From NCBI GenBank assembly GCA_903872345.1, contig CAIQKM010000201.1, positions 23,106 to 87,105 of the forward strand: 64,000 nucleotides of DNA, in the 5' to 3' direction. The notes below the pieces were generated by a model. The model was not told where the DNA came from and did no database searches. It worked only from the letters and a program-made list of their open reading frames with translations. A program made the translations under genes and the position numbers. The stretch is from an uncultured Verrucomicrobia subdivision 3 bacterium (GTDB lineage Bacteria; Verrucomicrobiota; Verrucomicrobiia; Limisphaerales; UBA11358). Positions 42,758 through 50,598 of the stretch are shown here, piece after piece. Each line of letters begins with the position of its first letter. Position 1 is the first letter of the stretch.

Positions 42758-44455
42758 TCATTGGCCGGAGGGTGCCTCGGATTGTCCGGCCGGCCGGGAA
42801 TCCGCCAGCTTTGGCTCCGCCTGATTGGCGCGGGAATACGTCACGCCCATGGCGGCCAGCCGCTGGAGATGGGTTTCCATGCGTTGCGAGAATTGTTCCC
42901 AGTCACGGGCCGCCTTGGGCGACCAGGCGACTTCCGCCAGTGCGCACAGCCGCGGATAGGTCATGGTTTCCAGCCAGTCGGCCCGGTTCAGACGCTCGGT
43001 CCACATGCACGCCTCGGCCCCAAGAATCAAATTCTCCTGCGCCGGCGTCAACCCCGCCGGCACCGGATCGTAGTTGTAAACCGACTTCAGCGTGATGCTG
43101 ACGCGGCGCGGGGCCGGCGGCTGGCCCGGGCCGGCGGCCTGAGCCCGGTTAAAATACAGAAAATTGTTCGGCGCCATGATGGCCGGATGGCCGGCCTTTA
43201 CCGCCGCAATGCCGCCGGCCACGCCCCGCCAGCTCATGACCGTGGCATTCGGCGCCAGCCCGCCCGCCAGAATTTCGTCCCAGCCAATCAACTGCCGGCC
43301 ATGTTCATTTAAAAAAATTTCCGCCTTTTTCGTCAGCCAGCCCTGCAGCTCGTGGTAATTTTTAAGCCCCTCACCCGCCATCAGCGCCTGGCACTTCGGG
43401 CATTGGTCCCAATAATTCGTCCCCACCTCATCACCGCCAATATGTATGTATTTGCCAGGGAACAGCCCCATCGTCTCCGTCAGCACGTCCTCCAGAAATT
43501 GCAGCGTCATCGGATTGCCGGCGCAAAAAACATTGCAACTGTTCGGCGGAAACTTCGCCAGCGGCGGCGACGGAAACTCAAAGAAGTAGCCGACATATCC
43601 CGGCTCGCCACGGCAGCTCAATTCCGGATACGCCGCCAGCGCCGCCTGCGAGTGGCCGGGGATTTCAATCTCCGGCACAATCGTGATATGCCGCACCGCC
43701 GCGTACGCGACCACTTCCCGGATGTCGTCCTGCGTGTAAAATCCGCCATAAATGCCGTTATTCTCCGTGTAGCCCGGCTGCTTGCGCCACGCGCCGACGC
43801 TGGTGAGCCGGGGATATTTTTTGATCTCCAGCCGCCAGCCCTGGTCGTCCACCAGGTGCCAGTGGAAAACATTAAGCTTTTGCATGGCCATGCCATCAAG
43901 ATAGCGCTCGACAAATTCCTTGCCCTGAAAATGCCGCGAAACGTCCAGCATCATGCCGCGCCAGGCAAAGCGCGGCCAGTCTTCAATCCTCACGCACGGT
44001 GCCTGCCAAGCCGCCTTCGCCACAACGTTCGTGGCATAAATTTCCGGCGGCAGCAATTGCAGAAACGTTTGCACGCCGTAAAACAGCCCCGCCGGCTGCG
44101 GTGCCCGGATAATCACCGCCGCCGGGGTGACCGTCAGCTCGTAGCCTTCCGCGCCCAGAGTTGCTTTTGCGCCGCTGGTCGTCAGGAGGATGACGCCTTG
44201 GACGGGCGCACTCGGCTGAATATCAGCGGCCTTCAGCGGGTAACCGGTGGCGGCGTGCAACTTTTCGCGAAGATATTCGCCCGTCGGGCCGGCCGCCGCA
44301 TCCATGACGATGCGCGTTTGTGGTTGGAGTTGGAAAGCACCTGCCTGCAACTCCAACTTTTGCGGGGCGGGAACCAGCGCGGGCGCCAGATTGCCGGCGG
44401 CAAACACCGGCAGAGCCAGCAGCAGGGTGGAAAGGATAACAATGGCGAATTTCAT
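42758..44455 (-). CDS. GH20 beta-N-acetylhexosaminidase (secreted)
   Basis: This 565-residue secreted GH20 enzyme (signal peptide MKFAIVILSTLLLALPVFAA) releases terminal beta-GlcNAc or beta-GalNAc by substrate-assisted catalysis. The N-terminal GH20b domain (about 25-150) includes LVPAPQKLELQAG and GLFYGVQTFLQLLP. The barrel follows with FAWRGMMLDVSRHF, LNVFHWHLVDDQGWRLEI, IVPEIEIPGHSQAALAAYP and the catalytic D-E pair in YIHIGGDEVGTNYW. LGAEACMWTERLN and AEVAWSP close the barrel. It begins 9 bp after the sulfatase stop and is surely co-transcribed with it, which suggests that the sulfatase exposes sulfated N-acetylhexosamine residues for this enzyme. Confidence 0.96.
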   Translation of the reverse strand: MKFAIVILSTLLLALPVFAAGNLAPALVPAPQKLELQAGAFQLQPQTRIVMDAAAGPTGEYLREKLHAATGYPLKAADIQPSAPVQGVILLTTSGAKATLGAEGYELTVTPAAVIIRAPQPAGLFYGVQTFLQLLPPEIYATNVVAKAAWQAPCVRIEDWPRFAWRGMMLDVSRHFQGKEFVERYLDGMAMQKLNVFHWHLVDDQGWRLEIKKYPRLTSVGAWRKQPGYTENNGIYGGFYTQDDIREVVAYAAVRHITIVPEIEIPGHSQAALAAYPELSCRGEPGYVGYFFEFPSPPLAKFPPNSCNVFCAGNPMTLQFLEDVLTETMGLFPGKYIHIGGDEVGTNYWDQCPKCQALMAGEGLKNYHELQGWLTKKAEIFLNEHGRQLIGWDEILAGGLAPNATVMSWRGVAGGIAAVKAGHPAIMAPNNFLYFNRAQAAGPGQPPAPRRVSITLKSVYNYDPVPAGLTPAQENLILGAEACMWTERLNRADWLETMTYPRLCALAEVAWSPKAARDWEQFSQRMETHLQRLAAMGVTYSRANQAEPKLADSRPAGQSEAPSGQ

Positions 44456-44464
44456 GTTTAAAGC

Positions 44465-46045
44465 TTATAAGTTTGGCGGGATTTGGGCCGGATAGCCGCA
44501 GGCCTTGGGATCATCCTTTGCCGGCTCTTTTAATTCTGTCCGCAGGCGGGTGACTTCCTGCATCAAATTGGCCCGCACTTGGGCGTATGCGGGATTGTCA
44601 AAGATACTGGTCATCTCCTCCGGATCATTTTTGCGGTCAAACAGTTCCCAGTAATCCACGTCCGGTGCGTAAAAATGCGCCAGCGTGTAACGGTCGGTGA
44701 TTACGCCGTAATGCGGACGGACGCGGTGCCACGCGGGATATTCGTAGTAATGATAGTAAAATGCCGTGCGCCAATCCGGCGGGGTTTCGCCTTTCAGCAG
44801 CGGCATCAGACTGCGCCCCTGCATCCGGTCCGGCACCGCCGTTCCGGCGGCTTGCAAAAACGTCTCCGCCAGGTCAAGGCTGGAGACAATTTTCCCGGAA
44901 ACCCCGCCGGCTTTGGCGACGCCCGGCCAGCGGACCAGCAGCGGGGTGCGCGCCGATTCCTGAAAAATCCAGCGCTTGTCAAACCACCCGTGTTCGCCGA
45001 GAAAAAAGCCCTGATCCGATGAATAAACCACCATGGTGTTGGTGGCCAGCCCGGTTTCGTCCAGATATTTTAACAGACGGCCGATGTTGTCATCCAGTCC
45101 CTTGATGCATCCGAGATAGTCGTGCATGAAGCGGTTGTATTTCCATTCGGTGAGCGCCTTGCCGGTCGGCTTTTTTTCCAGGAACGCCGCGTTGCGCGGT
45201 GCGTAGTAGGCGTCCCAGATTTTCCGCTGCCCGGGCGACAGATCCGGCGGCGCGGTCAGCTTGCAGTCTTCATTCAACCGCATGGTCGTTGCAATCATCA
45301 TGTCCTGCTCATGTTCCGCCCTGCCCCGGCCGGCGTAATCGTCAAACAACGTGGCCGGCGGCGGGTACGGCCGGTCATGATCAAAATCAAGGTCCCCCAG
45401 GGCCGGTTCCCAGATGCGATGCGGCGCCTTGTGCCAGCATAGCAGCATGAACGGCTTCGCGGGATCGCGCTTTTTGAGCCAGTCGATTGACAGGTCGGTG
45501 ATAATCTCGGTGACATAGCCCGAATGCGGCACCTGCTGGCCGTCGCAAATCATTGGGGGGTTGTAATAAACCCCCTGCTCGGGAACGATTTCCCAATGGT
45601 CGAAACCCGTCGGGTCGCTTTCCAAATGCCACTTGCCGATCACGGCCGTTTGATAGCCCGCCTGCCGGAGCAGCTTGGGAAAAGTGCTTTGCGAACCGTC
45701 GAACCGGTCGCCCGAGTTGTTGTAAAAGCCGTTAATGTGGCTGTAGGTGCCGGTAATGATGCTGGCGCGGGCCGGGCCGCAGAGCGAATTGTTCACCAGG
45801 CAATGATCAAACCGCACCCCCTCGCGCGCCAACCGGTCAATGTTCGGCGTTTGAATCAAATGCCGGGCATCGCCATACGCGCTAACCGCCTGCCAGGCAT
45901 GGTCGTCCGCCATGATGAACAGGATGTTCGGCCGTGTTGCCGCGATAAGACTAACCGGAACCGCCACGCTCAAAGCCAGCATCACCAGCATCGGCAAATT
46001 TTCCACCCCAAAGGCGGTCCGGCGGTATTTGCTTTTCATGGGCAT
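44465..46045 (-). CDS. Type I sulfatase (secreted), paired with GH20
   Basis: This 526-residue secreted sulfatase has the formylglycine motif C-G-P-A-R in NNSLCGPARASIITGTYSH and the metal site NILFIMADDHAWQAVS. VIGKWHLESDPTGFDHWEI, KPFMLLCWHKAPHRIWEP, VVYSSDQGFFLGEHGWFDKR and DPEEMTS are typical of the group containing heparan/chondroitin- and N-acetylhexosamine-6-sulfatase-like enzymes. ATGs at 46045 and 46039 are both possible; GGGAG lies just upstream. A NarL-type site overlaps the expected promoter 37 bp upstream. It forms an operon with GH20. Activity on sulfated hexosamine is suggested by that pairing but not proven. Confidence 0.94.
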   Translation of the reverse strand: MPMKSKYRRTAFGVENLPMLVMLALSVAVPVSLIAATRPNILFIMADDHAWQAVSAYGDARHLIQTPNIDRLAREGVRFDHCLVNNSLCGPARASIITGTYSHINGFYNNSGDRFDGSQSTFPKLLRQAGYQTAVIGKWHLESDPTGFDHWEIVPEQGVYYNPPMICDGQQVPHSGYVTEIITDLSIDWLKKRDPAKPFMLLCWHKAPHRIWEPALGDLDFDHDRPYPPPATLFDDYAGRGRAEHEQDMMIATTMRLNEDCKLTAPPDLSPGQRKIWDAYYAPRNAAFLEKKPTGKALTEWKYNRFMHDYLGCIKGLDDNIGRLLKYLDETGLATNTMVVYSSDQGFFLGEHGWFDKRWIFQESARTPLLVRWPGVAKAGGVSGKIVSSLDLAETFLQAAGTAVPDRMQGRSLMPLLKGETPPDWRTAFYYHYYEYPAWHRVRPHYGVITDRYTLAHFYAPDVDYWELFDRKNDPEEMTSIFDNPAYAQVRANLMQEVTRLRTELKEPAKDDPKACGYPAQIPPNL

Positions 46046-46081
46046 TGCTCCCGCAAAATTACCATAGGGCCGGCCAGCCCC

Positions 46082-46101
46082 AATACCCAGTATTGGGCAT
46101 G
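46082..46101 (-). promoter_or_regulatory. NarL-type 7-2-7 inverted repeat upstream of the sulfatase-GH20 operon
   Basis: AATACCCAGTATTGGGCATG reads as TACCCAG, TA, TTGGGCA. It lies between the response regulator stop and the sulfatase start. Downstream on the minus strand, TATGGT begins at 15 bp and TAATTT at 20 bp; neither is a strong -10 box. The presence of the site in an 81-bp gap suggests that the operon has its own promoter instead of relying on read-through from the regulator gene. Confidence 0.6.
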
Positions 46102-46126
46102 CCCAACCTGACAGCGCACCAACCGC

Positions 46127-46819
46127 TTACCGCTTTAGAAATTTTACCACGGCCTCGGTGCGCGAGTGGACATGAAGCTTTTCGTAAATGTGTTTCGTGA
46201 ACTGGTGGACGGTCAGATAGCTCACCCCCATCTTCTCCGCAATTTCTTTGTACAGAAACCCTTCAGCGAGGAGTTCCAGCGCCTGCCGCTCGCGCGGCGA
46301 CAGCAGCGCCACCTCATTCTGCGTTTTATCCTGGCTCTGAAAATAGGCGGCCACCTTCGTCGCCATGCGCGGCGTCAGCGGCATGCCGCCCTCGCGGGCC
46401 TCGCGGATGGCTTCCACGATTTTTTCCGAGGCCGTCCGCTTGAGCAGATAGCCGCATGCCCCCGCTTTCAATGAATCAAACAGCGCCTTGTTGTCCTCGT
46501 AGACCGTCAGCATCAGGATGCGCGCTTCCGGCTTCAGGCGCTTGAGCTCGCGGGTGGCCTCAATGCCGGACATGCCCGGCAGGTTGATGTCCATCAACAC
46601 CACGTCCGGCGGCTGGATTTTCAGCTCACGGAGCGCGCTCTCGGCATTCGCATAGACGGCAATGCAGCGCACGCCTTTGGCCCGGCCGAGAAAATCGGCC
46701 AGGCTTTCCCGGATGCCATCATCGTCTTCGACGATGGCAACGGAGATAAGTGATGCCGCCCCGGCGGGCGGGCGTTCGATTTGTGGCGCGGTGGGCATGG
46801 TTTCTTTTTTCGGCTTCAT
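46127..46819 (-). CDS. NarL/FixJ-family response regulator (second two-component system)
   Basis: This is a 230-residue regulator (from ATG 46819; a second ATG at 46798 would give 223). The receiver domain shows VAIVEDDDGIRESL, the phospho-acceptor aspartate in VVLMDINLPGM (D70 counted from the 46798 start), ILMLTVYED and GYLLKRTASEK. The LuxR-type DNA-binding domain has LSPRERQALELLAEG and KEIAEKMGVSYLTVHQFTKH. It is the presumed partner of the propeller kinase 87 bp upstream. A NarL-type site lies 26 bp before the ATG at 46819, with a CATAAT hexamer immediately before that ATG. If that hexamer is the -10 box, the transcript would start after 46819 and translation would begin at 46798. Autoregulation is inferred. 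Confidence 0.92.
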   Translation of the reverse strand: MKPKKETMPTAPQIERPPAGAASLISVAIVEDDDGIRESLADFLGRAKGVRCIAVYANAESALRELKIQPPDVVLMDINLPGMSGIEATRELKRLKPEARILMLTVYEDNKALFDSLKAGACGYLLKRTASEKIVEAIREAREGGMPLTPRMATKVAAYFQSQDKTQNEVALLSPRERQALELLAEGFLYKEIAEKMGVSYLTVHQFTKHIYEKLHVHSRTEAVVKFLKR

Positions 46820-46845
46820 ATTATGCAATTTCCCGGGCGGTTGAA

Positions 46846-46865
46846 CATGCCGTGAAATGGGTATG
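46846..46865 (-). promoter_or_regulatory. NarL-type 7-2-7 inverted repeat upstream of the response regulator
   Basis: CATGCCGTGAAATGGGTATG reads as TGCCGTG, AA, ATGGGTA. Exactly 20 bp downstream on the minus strand is CATAAT, five of six matches to TATAAT. This is the clearest site-to-minus-10 pair of the family and suggests that the regulator activates its own gene from a position centred near -42. Confidence 0.65.
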
Positions 46866-46906
46866 ACGGCAAGACTGGCGGGCCGCAGTATTCCGGCGCC
46901 GGCTTT

Positions 46907-49900
46907 TCATGCGTTTATTTTCAAAGCGTTCACACCTTGAAACACTTGCCCGCCGAGTGGCACCCGGAACGTGAATCGCACCCCTTCGTCAGGTGCGGTC
47001 TGGCAGGCCGAGGTCCCGCCGATTTCCTCCATCCGCTGCCGGATGTGAACCAGCCCGCTTCGTTTGGCCTCGCCGGCGGCCAGCTCGAAACCCCGGCCGT
47101 CGTCCGCAATCTCAATGGCCAGCACCTGCGCCTCGATCTGCACCCGCACGCGCACCTCGGTTCCGCCGGAGTATTTCAGGGCGTTGTTCACGACTTCGGA
47201 GCAGGCCAGCAGAACATTGTGCCGCACATTTGCCGCCACCTCGACCGCCGGCACCACCGGCGGTCCGGAAAACCAATAGCGCAAAGGCGAGCCTTCGCAC
47301 AAATCCCGCAGCGACTCGCCCAGGTAGTCCACCAGACTTTCCAGATTGTCGTTCTGCGGGCGCACCGCCCAGACAATTTCATCCAGTGACCGCGTGAGAC
47401 TCCGGGCCGCTCCGGAAATCTTTTTTGTCTGCGTCCGCACCTCGGCTTCGTTGCCGGCGCTCCCGTCCACCAGCGCGCTCAACAACGAAATCTGCGTGAG
47501 CCGCGCGCCGATCTCATCATGCATGTCGCGGGCGATCCGCGAGCGCTCCCCATCGAGCGCCCGCTGGCGTTCCAGCATCGCCAGCCGGCGCCTCAGCCGG
47601 ATACGGGACACGCTCCAAGCCCCGGCCATGGCCGTCCCGAGCAGACCGGTCACGCCCAGCGCCTGCACCGGCCGGCGCTCCCAGAAGCGCGGCACAATCT
47701 CCAACGGCAGGCTTTGCCACGCCTCCTGCCAGACCCCGTCCGGCCCGCCCGCCCGGACCTGAAATTCATACCGGCCCACCGGAAGATGCGTGTAATAGGC
47801 CGCCCGCCGCGACCCCGCATCCACCCAGTCCCGATCCAGCCCCGCCAGCCGGTAGCGAAACTGCATCCGCTCCGGCGACTGGAGCGTGGCCGAGGTATAA
47901 TGAAATTCAAAACTCCGGGCGGCGGACCGGGCCCGTAAAACCCCGTCGGCATCCCGCGTCTGCGGCACGCCTTCCACGAGGGTCTCCTCAATCAGCGGAG
48001 CCAACGGACGGGTGGCCACGTAGTGTTGCAATTGCGCCGGGTTGAAAACGGCCAGCGCATGCCAGTTGGGAAACCACAGGCGACCGTCCGCCGAATGCGC
48101 CACCGCCGGCTGGCCGGCCCCGGAACAGCGCCGCGTGTCCAGCCCCTCATCCGGCGACAGCTGCCAGAACAGAATTGGCGGGGCAACGCCGCGCTGATAC
48201 TCCAGCAGCCGCGATTTTGGACAACCAAATATGCCGTTCGCCGAACTGAACCAGAGATTGCCGGCCGCATCCTCGGTCACGGCCACCAAATTGTCACTGG
48301 GCAGCCCGTCAACCGATGTCCACTCCCGAAACTGGCCATCCTTCAGGCAGGCCAGTCCCGCACTGTCGGTGGTAATCCACAAATCGCCACCGGCATCGGC
48401 GTGAATTTCCCGGATCCGTTCTTCCCCGGCCCACTGGCCGGCGCCGTAATGCACGAATCGTTCCCCCTGCTTGCGGTAGAGCCCGCGGTCGGTAATGGCC
48501 ACCCAAATTTGCCCGGCGCGATCTTCCTCAATGGCCCGGATGTAAAAATGATCAATGCCGGCCGCCCGAGCGAACAGATTGGTGCCATCCGGACCAAACC
48601 GCACAACTCCCACGCTCGTCCCCGCCCACAAATTGCCCCGCCGGTCTTCCATTAGCCCGAGCACCACATTGGTCAGCCCCGGAATCCCCAGCACCCGCCG
48701 CAGTTGCCGGCCCTCCAGCCGGTAAAGGCCGGCCCAGGTGCCCGCCCAAAAATTGGTCTGCCGGTCTTCATACAGCACCCCCACGTGCGTCTGCAGATTG
48801 CCCGGGCCGACTTCAAATTCGCCCTCGTCGCAGGTGCCCTGACGATAGCGAAAGGCGCCCCGGCCATCCGTCCCCACCCAGACGCTGCCGTCCCGCCGGG
48901 CACAGGCGGCAAGCACCAGATTTTGTTTCGCCGGTTCCGGCAGATGGAGCGTGGTCACCGGCCGGTTGCGAATCTGAAACAGCAAAAAATCCGTGGTTCC
49001 CACCCAGATCACGCCATCCTTGCCCTCGGCCAGGCTGCTGCATTCCGCAATCGCCGATTGACCCGAGTTGCTCAAAGGCCGCCAGCCCGGCCCCTCCGTC
49101 CAGACAAAGACACCCGCGCCCACGGTGGCCACCCACAGCCGGCCCGTCCGGTCTTCCATTAGCCGCGCGGTCCGGGTAAAAACCGAATCCTGCCGCCAGG
49201 GATAGGGCGAAAGGCGACTGGCCCAGCCGGAACCATTCAATTTGAACAGCTCCGTCCCGCGGCCTTGCAAATATTGCGGTGCGCAGGCGGCCAGCCATAG
49301 TCCGCCATCTTGCGCCGGGGCCAGGGCCACCACCCCTTGGTACAATTCGGAAACGACCGCGTTCGTCACCAACTGCCAGGCACCCGTCTGAAACGCCGCC
49401 AGTTGCCCGCCCGCCACAGCCCAGAGCCGGCCCTGCCGGTCGGCAACCACCTGCGTCACATCGTTGACGGCGGCATTGGTATGCGCATCCAGGGCAAACC
49501 AGTCGCAAACTCCCTGACACCATCGCGCTACGCCCGCCCCGTGTGTTCCCAACCACAAATTGACGTCATGATCCTCCGCCATGGAATTAATGCGCGTTCC
49601 CCGCAGCCGGTCCCCGGCCGGAACCGGCTCAAAAACTCCGCCGCGCCGGCGTGCCAGCGTCCCCCCCTCCGTCCCCACCCATAAATCACCCGAACGCGAC
49701 ACCAACAGGGCCGTGATCCGGTTGTCCCCCAGCGCCGGCGTGTTGTTCGTATTGAGAATGACAAAGCGGGAACCGTCAAACCGCGCCAGACCGTGGCTGG
49801 TGCCCACCCACAAATAGCCGTCGTCAGTCTGCACCACCGCCTGAACCCTGGCCGCCGGCAGCCCGTCCGCACTATCCCAGCTGCGCATCAGAAATTCCGG

Positions 49901-50020
49901 CAGCGCGATTTTTTCGGCCCCCCGGGCACCGCCGGGCATGCCCAGCAGCAAGCCCGCCATGCAGAAAACCCAAAGCCATCCCTTGCACAGAAAGCGTGAT
50001 TGTCTGGCCGCCGGAGTCAT
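46907..50020 (-). CDS. Beta-propeller sensor histidine kinase (second two-component system)
   Basis: This 1037-residue membrane kinase starts at 50020 (MTPAARQSRFLCKGWLWVFC), giving a normal signal sequence; the frame continues upstream across the presumed operator and is not used. Propeller repeats (LWVGTSHGLARFDG, LWVGTEGGTLARRRGG and others) fill about 45-690. The Y_Y_Y domain follows (FRYRLAGLDRDWVDAG, YEFQVRAGGPDGVWQE), then one membrane helix (LGVTGLLGTAMAGAWSV). The HisKA_3 box is RSRIARDMHDEIGARLTQIS, and the HATPase has ADDGRGFELAAG and GLVHIRQRMEEIGG. It shares the design of the kinase at 771-3914 but is clearly diverged. It probably senses a glycan fragment from the sulfatase/GH20/GH97 locus. 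The regulator gene follows after 87 bp, not overlapping as in the first system. Confidence 0.93.
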   Translation of the reverse strand: MTPAARQSRFLCKGWLWVFCMAGLLLGMPGGARGAEKIALPEFLMRSWDSADGLPAARVQAVVQTDDGYLWVGTSHGLARFDGSRFVILNTNNTPALGDNRITALLVSRSGDLWVGTEGGTLARRRGGVFEPVPAGDRLRGTRINSMAEDHDVNLWLGTHGAGVARWCQGVCDWFALDAHTNAAVNDVTQVVADRQGRLWAVAGGQLAAFQTGAWQLVTNAVVSELYQGVVALAPAQDGGLWLAACAPQYLQGRGTELFKLNGSGWASRLSPYPWRQDSVFTRTARLMEDRTGRLWVATVGAGVFVWTEGPGWRPLSNSGQSAIAECSSLAEGKDGVIWVGTTDFLLFQIRNRPVTTLHLPEPAKQNLVLAACARRDGSVWVGTDGRGAFRYRQGTCDEGEFEVGPGNLQTHVGVLYEDRQTNFWAGTWAGLYRLEGRQLRRVLGIPGLTNVVLGLMEDRRGNLWAGTSVGVVRFGPDGTNLFARAAGIDHFYIRAIEEDRAGQIWVAITDRGLYRKQGERFVHYGAGQWAGEERIREIHADAGGDLWITTDSAGLACLKDGQFREWTSVDGLPSDNLVAVTEDAAGNLWFSSANGIFGCPKSRLLEYQRGVAPPILFWQLSPDEGLDTRRCSGAGQPAVAHSADGRLWFPNWHALAVFNPAQLQHYVATRPLAPLIEETLVEGVPQTRDADGVLRARSAARSFEFHYTSATLQSPERMQFRYRLAGLDRDWVDAGSRRAAYYTHLPVGRYEFQVRAGGPDGVWQEAWQSLPLEIVPRFWERRPVQALGVTGLLGTAMAGAWSVSRIRLRRRLAMLERQRALDGERSRIARDMHDEIGARLTQISLLSALVDGSAGNEAEVRTQTKKISGAARSLTRSLDEIVWAVRPQNDNLESLVDYLGESLRDLCEGSPLRYWFSGPPVVPAVEVAANVRHNVLLACSEVVNNALKYSGGTEVRVRVQIEAQVLAIEIADDGRGFELAAGEAKRSGLVHIRQRMEEIGGTSACQTAPDEGVRFTFRVPLGGQVFQGVNALKINA

Positions 50021-50075
50021 GGCGCACAATTTAGCAACCCGGCCCCAGCGGCGATACAATAATCCTGCTTGCCGC

Positions 50076-50095
50076 CATACCCAGTTGACGGTATG
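50076..50095 (-). promoter_or_regulatory. NarL-type 7-2-7 inverted repeat upstream of the second sensor kinase
   Basis: CATACCCAGTTGACGGTATG reads as TACCCAG, TT, GACGGTA. It lies 55 bp before the kinase start. On the minus strand TATCGC begins 19 bp and TATTGT 14 bp downstream, so the -10 assignment is uncertain. Being in the divergent gap, it could also affect the plus-strand GH20 remnant and GH29 gene. Confidence 0.6.
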
Positions 50096-50301
50096 GATCA
50101 CTCCCGGCACCCGGGGTAAAGTTTCAGCGGTTCCACCGGGCGCGGCCCGGATAAATTTTAACGACATGAACACGCAACCAGCGGCTGATTCCCCAGCCCA
50201 CCGCCTGACCGCGCGCATCCGCCCCGGCAGTGGTGCCGCCGCCCTGCCCCTCAGCCATCCGCCAAACCATCCCCGGCCGGCCGGCGATTCCGGATTAATT
50301 C

Positions 50302-50598
50302 ATGAAACTGTCTCTCTCCGGATTTTTATTGCCGCTGGGCGCGGCCACCGCCTTGGCCACGAACGCCAACCCGCCGGCCCTGATTCCGCAGGCTCAGGAA
50401 ATCAAAGTGTTCCCTGGGTCATTTCACCTGACCGCCGAAACGGAAATCTTCTGCGCCGGCGCCGGCGCGGAATCCGCAGCCGGCGGCCTTAATGCGGTGA
50501 TGACGCCGGCCAAAATTGGGTGTCACATACCCCCCCGCCCTAACCGACTGAACCCAGGCCACCGTCATTGCAGGCTGGCCGATTTGAAGCCAATATGA
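50302..50598 (+). pseudogene. GH20 hexosaminidase N-terminal remnant
   Basis: The frame encodes a signal peptide (MKLSLSGFLLPLGAATALAT) and the opening of a GH20b domain: ALIPQAQEIKVFPGSFHLTA, then ETEIFCAGAGAESAAGGLN. After about residue 70 the family resemblance stops, and a proline/arginine-rich tail runs to a stop at 50598. A complete enzyme would need about 450 more residues, so this is the 5' stub of a gene whose body was lost by a deletion that brought the fucosidase gene close. Its stop overlaps the GH29 ATG at 50595, so it could still be translated as a leader. Confidence 0.7.

Noticed and set aside
50516..50536. TTGGGTGTCACATACCCCCC in the GH20 stub as a seventh operator
   Set aside because: The half-sites point the other way (GGGT-N7-TACCC instead of TACCC-N8-GGGTA), so it does not fit the six-site family.
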